Part shown: positions 1-4,894 of the stretch, piece by piece | How positions within the stretch are numbered: position 1 is the stretch's first letter | Layout of the letters: every line of letters begins with the position of its first letter | Source: Bacillota bacterium | GTDB taxonomy: Bacteria; Bacillota; Clostridia; Clostridiales; Clostridiaceae | Assembly (NCBI GenBank): GCA_023399035.1 | Contig: JAEWQX010000100.1 | Span: 1 to 5,562 of the forward strand | DNA: 5,562 nucleotides | Reading direction: 5' to 3' | The notes under the pieces: model-generated | What the model was told of the DNA's origin: nothing | The model's database searches: none | Seen by the model: only the letters and a program-made list of their open reading frames with translations | Program-made: the position numbers and the translations under genes

Positions 1-240
1 CGTTAACAACAAGCCATGAATATCCTGATCCAAAAACATTTACTGCTTTATTAGAAATCTCATTTTTTAAATTTTCCAAACTGCCATATTTATTAACAAT
101 TGCATCCAATAACTCTCCATCTGGACATTTTTTAGGCTTTTTGGCAAGTATAGAAAAATATAAATTGTGATTAGCCACTCCACCATCTTGATTTATTACG
201 TCTTTTTTTATTTCTGATGAAATTTTATCACATATTTCAA
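1..240 (-). pseudogene. Fe/Mn superoxide dismutase, 5'-truncated remnant (C-terminal part, runs off window)
   Basis: Read on the minus strand from about 240 down to 1, the frame gives about 80 residues with the central Fe/Mn superoxide dismutase signature. It has GGVANHNLYFSIL (the family GG-x-x-NH-x-L-[FY] motif whose His is a metal ligand), then GELLDAIVNKYGSLENLK and VFGSGYSWLVV, which match the usual spacing before the metal-binding DxWEH motif; that motif would lie beyond the window edge. The family converts superoxide to oxygen and peroxide in the cytoplasm. The N-terminal third, including the first metal-ligand His region, is missing. Upstream of about 240 the DNA belongs to an ABC-F gene on the other strand, and the SOD frame reaches a stop at 272-274 without an ATG. 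I judge it a dead fragment, although the part outside the window cannot be seen. Family assignment is confident. Confidence 0.8.
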
Positions 241-698
241 AGTATGGTTTTGAAGATGAAGAAGTACTTAATCAAAAGATAGGTTCTTTATCTAGCGGAG
301 AACAAAATATGCTTCAATTAGCTAAAATCTCTGTCAGCAATGCAAACATGCTGCTTCTTGATGAACCAACAAGTCATTTAGATACTTATTCACAGATAGC
401 ACTAGAAAAAGCCATTAAAAACTATAATGGTGCTATTTTAATGGTTTCTCACGATTTCTATTTTATAGTAAACTGTATGGATTATGTTTTAATCGTTGAA
501 TATAAGAAAATAAGAAGAATGAATATGAAGACTTTCAAAAAGAACGTTTATGCAGAACTTTTTGAAAAAGACTATTTAGAAATTGAACATAATAAAAAAC
601 AACTTGAAATAAAAATAGAATTAGCTTTAAAGAATAATGATTTTATCCTTGCAAAAGAATTATCTGAAGAATTAGAAAAGCTTGTTAAATTACTATAA
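240..698 (+). pseudogene. ABC-F family ATPase, 5'-truncated remnant (C-terminal half of second ABC domain plus tail)
   Basis: The plus frame is recognisable from about 240 (YGFEDEEVLNQKIGSL) to the stop at 696-698. It contains an ABC signature LSSGEQ (288-305), Walker B and D-loop LLLDEPTSHLD (351-383) and the H-switch SHD (about 447-455). A charged C-terminal tail rich in Lys and Glu follows. The DEPTxHLD form and paired-domain style are typical of ABC-F proteins, soluble ribosome-acting ATPases that include antibiotic-resistance factors (Lsa/Vga/CplR-like); the tail suggests that resistance branch, but I am not sure. The first ABC domain, the interdomain linker and the second Walker A are all absent, because the DNA upstream is an inverted SOD fragment. 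The ATG at 309 is an internal Met after the signature motif and no ribosome binding site precedes it, so a functional short protein is unlikely. Confidence 0.8.
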
Positions 699-853
699 AT
701 TTAATCAATAGCACAGGGTGGCAATGTCATCAAGCTAAAAATACATTAACATCATGCATCCATGATTTAAGCTTTAAGTAATAATATTTTCTATTCTGTT
801 AAACTATAATACCGTTGCCAAAAATGGCAGCGGTATAAATTTAATATCTATAA
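699..853. other. Convergent intergenic region between ABC-F remnant and cooS-like gene
   Basis: No coding sequence is supportable here. It contains a small inverted repeat ATCATG-CATC-CATGAT (751-766), flanked by a weaker outer pair AAGCT (732-736) and AGCTT (770-774). A stronger hairpin at 809-836 is listed separately. The smaller structure may be the old terminator of the ABC-F gene, but its U-tail is poor. I see no recognisable insertion-sequence end. Confidence 0.4.
809..836 (-). terminator. Rho-independent terminator candidate of the cooS-like gene
   Basis: Arms at 809-820 and 825-836 form a 12-bp stem with one G-T wobble and a 4-nt loop. The hairpin lies 17 bp beyond the cooS-like stop codon. 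On the minus strand the loop is TTTT and the tail starts TTATAGTTT, only moderately U-rich. It may also stop transcripts coming from the ABC-F remnant. Confidence 0.6.
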
Positions 854-2770
854 TTATTTAAGTCCAAGTTTTTGTCTTTTACTTATTATATGAGCTTCTA
901 TACCCTTAGCAGCTTCAACTGGGTCATCTCCTAAAGCTACTTTACCTCCTGTTAATCCCTCAACATCTTCTGTAAGAAGCTTTACTAAGTTAGGAGCACC
1001 AGTAACGAATGGAGTTGGAGATAAATGTGTATATGCTCCATATGCTACTGCAAAAATACCATCTATAGTAGCCTTTTGTTCCATCCACTCTGGAGCTGTA
1101 ACTGCTATAGGAAGGTCTGGAATATCAACACCAAGATGATCTGCAAGTGCTGTAACTAGCATTGATATTCTGCCTGTATCAGTACAAGTACCAAAGCTTA
1201 ATACAGGAGGTATCTTAAGCATATTACATACTTCCTTTAAACCTTCTCCTGCATATTTTTCTACAGCTTCTAAGTTACATAATCCTGCTACTTCAAGACC
1301 GTGATTTCCACAGCCTCCAGCTACTACTAATATATCTCTTTCTATTAATGCTTTTGCTATATTAACTGTATTCCAGTCTTGAGGACCATTTCGAAGTGTT
1401 GAACAGTTTGCAAGTGCAACAATACCTTTTAATTTACCTGATGTAATTACTTCAACTAATGGATCAAGTTTATTTCCAAGAGCACCTAAAACAGCTTCAG
1501 TTGAAAATCCTGCTATAGCTTTTGTAACATAGTTAGGTACCATAGGTTCAATTTTACCATGTCTTTTCTTAAAGTTTTCTATTGCTATTTTAATTAAATT
1601 ATCTGACATTTCAGCAGCCTTTTCTGGATAATAAGGCATTTTATGATCTGCACCAGGTACACCTATTATTGTGCTTATGCTAACTAATGCTAATTGATAT
1701 TTTTCAGCATATTGATCTATAGCTGGTGGTGAACAGTTTTCATCCATAGCAATTGCATCTACTGTACCAGTAGCTAGAAGTGGTTCTATAGACAACCAAT
1801 TTCCCATAAGACCAACAAATACATCATCAACTTCAAATCTTTGTAATAATTCTTGCCCTGTTTCAATAGAACCAACTACTCTAATGCCTTTAGCTCCTGC
1901 TTTTATTGCCTCATCTTTATATTCACCGCGTCTAAGTTTTTCTATAGTAATTGCCCCTATCCAAGGTTGATGCCCATTAAATGCTATATTTACATAGTCA
2001 GGATCCATTATACCTAAGTCAACGTTAACTTCATGAGGCATAGGAGTTCCAAATAATATATCCTGCACCATTTCAAGGCCTATTTGTGCTGTATATATAG
2101 TAGATAATCCTAATCTAAGAGCTTTTGTAGCAAGTGATACATAATCTCCATCAACATTTGTTAAACAGCTTGCAATTGAATTTTGAACTTCATGATCAAC
2201 ACCTGAAGGATAAATATGAAGCTTCTTCCACACTGGTTTTCTTTTTTGTGGCGCAAAGGCTTCTGTCATCACACTCTCTTCATCAGGGCCTATTGTCATA
2301 TCTTTATAAAGAAGATCAGCTAACTCTATAGCAAGTTTATTAATATCTTGATTAGTATCTATTCCTACTTTTTCACACATCCATTTTAATTTAGCTTCAT
2401 CTTTTATTTTAAATGGAGATTTACCTTCACCAGTAGACCTAAGTGATCTAAAGGCTTCATACGCATGATGTGCATATGTAGCTGCACCCATTATATTTCT
2501 CATAAGAAAATTTCTCATGGCCATGGCATCTGGTCCAATACCACAAACTCCCTTATCAGCTCCTGTTTTTTCATTAATTCTACAAGGACCTTGTGTACAT
2601 AATTGACAACTTAGTCCTTGAAGACAAAACTTACATCTTATTTTTTCTTGTGGTTCCCATCTTGAAAATACACTTGAAAGACCGTCAGTCTGTATCCTCT
2701 TTAACATTTCCTCAACGGAATCATGATAACTTACACGACCTTCTAATTTTTCTTTAATTGTTTCGCTCAT
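854..2770 (-). CDS. CooS-family (anaerobic CO dehydrogenase-like) protein with altered active-site cluster; CooS-V-like
   Basis: The 638-aa protein has full CooS length. Cys46-x2-Cys49 is the putative D-cluster pair, and Cys55-x2-Cys58-x4-Cys63-x12-Cys76 fits the B-cluster. C-cluster ligands correspond to His267 (NGHQP), Cys346 (DENCSPP), Cys456 (ANCST), Cys487 (GGCGNHG) and Cys529 (GTCTDTGR), with the acid/base Lys566 in APEWMEQK. The canonical GICCTGNE segment reads GSIETGQE (300-307), so the C-cluster cysteine equivalent to CODH-II Cys295 is Glu303. Family knowledge: C. hydrogenoformans CooS-V also lacks a canonical cysteine, carries an Fe/S/O hybrid cluster and acts slowly on hydroxylamine rather than CO. 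I infer a similar cytoplasmic redox role and would avoid naming it a CO dehydrogenase. Start: ATG at 2770 fits the family N-terminus; an AGGAAGGAG box (2785-2793) lies 14 nt upstream, rather far. No cooC, cooF or acs neighbours. It is divergent from a Crp/Fnr regulator, its likely controller. Confidence 0.9.
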   Translation of the reverse strand: MSETIKEKLEGRVSYHDSVEEMLKRIQTDGLSSVFSRWEPQEKIRCKFCLQGLSCQLCTQGPCRINEKTGADKGVCGIGPDAMAMRNFLMRNIMGAATYAHHAYEAFRSLRSTGEGKSPFKIKDEAKLKWMCEKVGIDTNQDINKLAIELADLLYKDMTIGPDEESVMTEAFAPQKRKPVWKKLHIYPSGVDHEVQNSIASCLTNVDGDYVSLATKALRLGLSTIYTAQIGLEMVQDILFGTPMPHEVNVDLGIMDPDYVNIAFNGHQPWIGAITIEKLRRGEYKDEAIKAGAKGIRVVGSIETGQELLQRFEVDDVFVGLMGNWLSIEPLLATGTVDAIAMDENCSPPAIDQYAEKYQLALVSISTIIGVPGADHKMPYYPEKAAEMSDNLIKIAIENFKKRHGKIEPMVPNYVTKAIAGFSTEAVLGALGNKLDPLVEVITSGKLKGIVALANCSTLRNGPQDWNTVNIAKALIERDILVVAGGCGNHGLEVAGLCNLEAVEKYAGEGLKEVCNMLKIPPVLSFGTCTDTGRISMLVTALADHLGVDIPDLPIAVTAPEWMEQKATIDGIFAVAYGAYTHLSPTPFVTGAPNLVKLLTEDVEGLTGGKVALGDDPVEAAKGIEAHIISKRQKLGLK

Positions 2771-2820
2771 ATTTTTATATTAATCTCCTTCCTATACTTA
2801 TATATTAAATAATATTATTT

Positions 2821-2868
2821 CCATATCATTTCATATTGTTTTCATATTATTCAATATTATTCCCATAT
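2821..2868. repeat. Helically phased CATAT repeats in the cooS-like upstream/leader region
   Basis: CATAT occurs at 2822, 2832, 2843 and 2864, with a variant CAATAT at 2852. Spacings are 10, 11, 9 and 12 bp, close to one DNA turn. Each is followed by T-rich sequence such as TTATT or TGTTT. The array lies between the likely cooS-like promoter and its ribosome binding site. It could cause curvature, be a protein-binding array, or be chance in AT-rich DNA. Confidence 0.45.
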
Positions 2869-2941
2869 TTGTATTTTGACATTTAGTATAAGATAAGAAC
2901 TCAATATATATTTTTTGTATATTTTTCTTATATTTATATAT

Positions 2942-2947
2942 ATTATA
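2942..2947 (-). promoter_or_regulatory. Putative -10 box of the cooS-like gene
   Basis: On the minus strand this reads TATAAT. With 17-bp spacing the -35 position (2965-2970) reads TGTCCC, a poor match to TTGACA that lies inside the inverted repeat at 2963-2993. The start point would be near 2935. The operator centre would then sit about 41-43 bp upstream, the position class II Crp/Fnr activators use. This gives a leader of about 165 nt. Other TATA-like boxes nearby leave this uncertain. Confidence 0.45.
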
Positions 2948-2962
2948 AATTGAATATATGCT

Positions 2963-2993
2963 TTGGGACATTTGTCCTTAACTTCTGTCCCAA
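2963..2993. promoter_or_regulatory. Palindromic operator candidate between the divergent cooS-like and crp/fnr-like genes
   Basis: A perfect 8-bp inverted repeat, TTGGGACA (2963-2970) and TGTCCCAA (2986-2993), is separated by 15 bp. A third half-site, TGTCC at 2973-2977, forms a tighter pair GGACA-TT-TGTCC with the left arm. It is the most GC-rich part of an otherwise AT-rich intergenic region and lies between the two divergent promoters. It is a good candidate for binding the adjacent Crp/Fnr-family protein; binding is inferred from position and symmetry only. Confidence 0.6.
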
Positions 2994-3015
2994 CACTTAT
3001 TTAATAAAATTAATG

Positions 3016-3024
3016 TGATATAAT
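3016..3024 (+). promoter_or_regulatory. Putative extended -10 promoter of the crp/fnr-like gene
   Basis: TGATATAAT is an extended -10 (TGn-TATAAT) with a start point expected near 3031, about 35 nt before the ATG. The -35 region (about 2996-3001, CTTATT) is weak, consistent with an extended -10 or an activated promoter. The operator candidate ends just upstream of the -35 position. Confidence 0.55.
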
Positions 3025-3065
3025 TAATCTACTTTCATCTAATTTATTTAATAAGGAGAATTGAA

Positions 3066-3707
3066 ATGAACAACTTACCTTATTTTTTAGATACTTGTCC
3101 TGATCATATAAAAAACAAATTCATAAACATCAAATTTAATACATTTGATAAAATCCTTGTACAAAATGAAGCTCCCAGCTCTGTATATATAATAAGAAAA
3201 GGAAAAGTTAAGGTATATTCACTAACACCTACTGGAGTTAGATATCTAGAAAGAATTTATTGTGAAAATGATCTGTTTGGCGAATTAGAAATATTTGCTG
3301 ATAAGCCCATATTAAACTATGTAGAGGCACTTGAACCCTGTGAAGCAATTAAAATTTCTAAGGAATCCTTTTTAGACTGGATTAAATATGATAGTGATTT
3401 TTCTTTATATATACATGTGCAGCTTTCTCAGAAAATGTATCATACTTCTATTAATAGCAAAGCAAATGTTGCTTATAATTTAAAATATAGGCTGCTCTTC
3501 TTTATATGGAAATTCTTTGATGAACACAATGTAGATACTGTTCATAAAGACATACTAGTAGAAGGCCTTGGCTCAAATATTAGAAGCGTTAATCGAATTA
3601 TTAAAGAATTAGTAGATGAAAATGTGGTTGAATATAACAAAGGATTTGTTAAGGTAAAGGACATGCATAAGGTGGTTAATATAATTTTCTCATCTAATAA
3701 TAATTAA
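3066..3707 (+). CDS. Crp/Fnr-family transcriptional regulator
   Basis: This 213-aa protein has a normal Crp/Fnr length. Residues about 15-125 form the cyclic-nucleotide-binding-type beta-roll (VYIIRKGKVKVYS; FGELEIF at 71-77), followed by a dimerisation helix (about 110-135). A C-terminal winged helix-turn-helix has the recognition segment GSNIRSVNRIIKEL at 169-182. The cassette after FGEL has no Arg-Ser pair of the cAMP-binding CRP type, so cAMP is an unlikely ligand. Only three cysteines (11, 66, 92) are present, without the FNR N-terminal cluster motif, so an FNR-type 4Fe-4S sensor is unlikely; the signal is unknown. The start is supported by AAGGAG at 3053-3058, 7 nt before ATG. It is divergent from the cooS-like gene and probably controls it, and may autoregulate through the shared operator. 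Cytidine deaminase follows after 34 bp without an obvious terminator. Confidence 0.9.
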   Translation: MNNLPYFLDTCPDHIKNKFINIKFNTFDKILVQNEAPSSVYIIRKGKVKVYSLTPTGVRYLERIYCENDLFGELEIFADKPILNYVEALEPCEAIKISKESFLDWIKYDSDFSLYIHVQLSQKMYHTSINSKANVAYNLKYRLLFFIWKFFDEHNVDTVHKDILVEGLGSNIRSVNRIIKELVDENVVEYNKGFVKVKDMHKVVNIIFSSNNN

Positions 3708-3741
3708 TTAGATATTTTAAAAAATCAGGAGGAAAAACACG

Positions 3742-4161
3742 ATGGATATAAAATTATTAATAGAAAAAGCATTTAATGCTCAAAAATTCTGCTATACACC
3801 ATACTCACATTTCAATGTAGGTGCAGCTTTACTTTGTGCTGATGGTACAATTTATCAAGGATGTAATATAGAAAATGCTGCATATACACCAACAAACTGT
3901 GCTGAAAGAACAGCTTTCTTCAAAGCAATTTCTGAAGGAAAAAAAGAATTCACTGCTATTGCAGTAGTAGGAAATAAAGAAGGTATAAAACAGGGAGAGG
4001 GAGATTTCTGTGCACCTTGTGCTGTGTGCAGACAGGTTATGGCTGAGTTCTGTGACTTAAAAACTTTTAAAGTAATCATTGCAAAAAGCACAGAAGATTA
4101 TTTAGAATATACATTAGAAGAACTTTTACCATTAGCATTTACAGGTAAAAATTTAGATTAG
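3742..4161 (+). CDS. cdd: Cytidine deaminase
   Basis: This 139-aa protein matches the short homotetrameric bacterial cytidine deaminases (B. subtilis Cdd size). They hydrolytically deaminate cytidine and deoxycytidine to uridine and deoxyuridine in pyrimidine salvage. The zinc site is complete: Cys53-Ala-Glu55 (CAERTAFF, Glu as proton shuttle) and PCAVC with Cys93 and Cys96. YSHFNVGAAL (21-30) and NIENAAY (42-48) are the nucleoside-binding segments, with Asn42 and Glu44 in the expected places. The start is set by AGGAGG at 3727-3732, 9 nt before ATG. It lies 34 bp after the Crp/Fnr-like gene on the same strand with no terminator seen between, so cotranscription is likely, though a functional tie to the regulator is not evident. 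A strong terminator follows directly. Confidence 0.96.
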   Translation: MDIKLLIEKAFNAQKFCYTPYSHFNVGAALLCADGTIYQGCNIENAAYTPTNCAERTAFFKAISEGKKEFTAIAVVGNKEGIKQGEGDFCAPCAVCRQVMAEFCDLKTFKVIIAKSTEDYLEYTLEELLPLAFTGKNLD

Positions 4162-4164
4162 AAC

Positions 4165-4197
4165 AAAAGGGCTGTTACAAAATGTAACAGCCCCTTT
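4165..4197. terminator. Bidirectional Rho-independent terminator between cdd and yjbQ-like gene
   Basis: A perfect 11-bp GC-rich stem GGGCTGTTACA (4169-4179) and TGTAACAGCCC (4183-4193) encloses a 3-nt AAA loop. It is preceded by AAAA and followed by CTTT, giving a T-run on either strand (CTTT on plus, TTTTGTTC on minus). It lies 7 bp after the cdd stop and about 28 bp beyond the yjbQ-like stop, so it can serve both convergent genes. Confidence 0.9.
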
Positions 4198-4221
4198 GCA
4201 ATAATATACTAAATACATCCA

Positions 4222-4629
4222 TTACCCCTGCATAACCTTAACATAGAAATTTCTATTTCTTGGTCCATCAAATTCACAAAAGTATACATCCTGCCAGCGT
4301 CCTAAAATCAATTTTCCTTCATTTATAATAAGAGTTTGAGAGGCTCCCATTGTAGAAGATTTCATATGTGCATGTGAATTACCTTCAAAGTGCCTGTAAT
4401 TTTTATCATCTGTTGGATATGCCTTTTCAAAACCATAAACCAAATCTCTAACTACATCTGGATCAGCATTTTCATTTATAGTAATTCCAGCTGTTGTATG
4501 CGGACAATATATTATAGCTATACCATCTTTAACATTGCTGTTTCTTACATCTTCCCTAATAATATCTGTAATATCAATCATTGTCTGCCTTTTCTCAATT
4601 GTTAATGAATGCTTATATAAATTGCTCAT
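4222..4629 (-). CDS. yjbQ: YjbQ/UPF0047 family protein (secondary thiamine-phosphate synthase-type)
   Basis: This 135-aa protein is of typical UPF0047/YjbQ length. Conserved features are CPHTTAGITINENAD (42-56), HFEGNSHAHMKSS (80-92), the ILGRWQ turn (108-113) and the C-terminal FCEFDGPR (117-124). The clustered His, Glu and Asn residues form the family's presumed metal or phosphate site. E. coli YjbQ can replace thiamine-phosphate synthase weakly when overproduced; its physiological role is unclear. The start is the ATG at 4629, because GGAGG (4636-4640) lies 6 nt upstream and family proteins begin near here. An in-frame ATG at 4683 would add 18 unconserved residues with no ribosome binding site. 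The gene stands alone, convergent with cdd. A TATAAT on the minus strand at 4701-4706 is a plausible -10. Confidence 0.92.
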   Translation of the reverse strand: MSNLYKHSLTIEKRQTMIDITDIIREDVRNSNVKDGIAIIYCPHTTAGITINENADPDVVRDLVYGFEKAYPTDDKNYRHFEGNSHAHMKSSTMGASQTLIINEGKLILGRWQDVYFCEFDGPRNRNFYVKVMQG

Positions 4630-4700
4630 ATTATACCTCCATAAAAATATTCTATAATAATTATGATTAACTATCTTTTCCAAAACAGTTATTAACTTAT

Positions 4701-4706
4701 ATTATA
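4701..4706 (-). promoter_or_regulatory. Putative -10 box of the yjbQ-like gene
   Basis: The minus strand reads TTGTATAATA here, an exact TATAAT. The position 17 bp further upstream (4724-4729, ATTTAG) is a weak -35. The start point would be near 4694, giving a leader of about 65 nt. No other good box lies closer to the gene. Confidence 0.45.
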
Positions 4707-4801
4707 CAATAAAACTAGCCTTACTAAATTTAAATAAATAACTTGACTTGTGCATTAATTTAAGAAAATTTACCATTGGATTATAATTGATATTTTACCA
4801 G

Positions 4802-4807
4802 TATAAT
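4802..4807 (+). promoter_or_regulatory. Possible -10 box for the transposase gene
   Basis: TATAAT lies 76 bp before the transposase ATG. The nearest -35-like box, TTGGAT at 4776-4781, has a long 20-bp spacer, so the promoter would be weak. Transcripts from here would include both leader hairpins. Confidence 0.3.
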
Positions 4808-4821
4808 TTTTCATAAAAAAG

Positions 4822-4877
4822 TAGCATATAAACCTCAAATATGCTAGATTTATGCTGACAACCTAAAATCTAAGGAG
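4822..4877 (+). promoter_or_regulatory. Transposase leader with two consecutive hairpins next to the ribosome binding site
   Basis: The first hairpin has arms TAGCATAT (4822-4829) and ATATGCTA (4839-4846). The second has TAGATTT (4845-4851) and AAATCTA (4866-4872) and touches the AAGGAG box (4872-4877). They share two bases, so they could be alternatives. Insertion sequences often use such leader structure to keep read-through transcripts from being translated; that role here is inference. Confidence 0.45.
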
Positions 4878-4894
4878 ATTTATATGCTGACAAC
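4851..4894 (+). repeat. Direct repeat of the transposase start segment (TATGCTGACAAC, two copies)
   Basis: TATGCTGACAAC occurs at 4851-4862 and again at 4883-4894, 32 bp apart. The second copy holds the transposase start (Met-Leu-Thr-Thr). The first encodes Met-Leu-Thr-Thr-stop (4852-4866) and has no ribosome binding site in front of it. Confidence 0.7.

Noticed and set aside
309..698. A free-standing 129-aa protein starting at ATG 309
   Set aside because: ABC-F homology continues upstream of this Met (signature LSSGEQ at 288-305) and no ribosome binding site precedes it, so it is an internal Met of a truncated gene.
711..780. Possible insertion-sequence remnant or small RNA after the ABC-F fragment
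   Set aside because: Only short inverted repeats are visible, with no terminal repeats, coding remnant or promoter to support either.
2134..2331. Plus-strand 65-aa open frame inside the cooS-like gene
   Set aside because: It lies entirely antisense to a well-conserved coding region, has no recognisable motif and no good ribosome binding site.
2821..2868. CRISPR-like or tandem repeat array
   Set aside because: The units are only about 5 bp, imperfect and without unique spacers, so this is at most a phased AT-rich motif.
2876..2892. TTGACA followed by TATAAG on the plus strand as a promoter
   Set aside because: The boxes are only 5 bp apart and no -10 lies at the proper spacing; the downstream gene has a better extended -10 at 3016-3024.
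3855..4091. Minus-strand 78-aa open frame inside cdd
   Set aside because: It is the antisense shadow of conserved cytidine deaminase motifs.
4390..4605. Plus-strand 71-aa open frame with a hydrophobic, Ile/Cys-rich sequence
   Set aside because: It is antisense to the conserved YjbQ core; its composition is what that complement produces and is not evidence of a membrane protein.
4630..4683. Upstream ATG at 4683 as the start of the yjbQ-like gene
   Set aside because: The 18 extra residues are not family-like, and the GGAGG at 4636-4640 is placed for the ATG at 4629.
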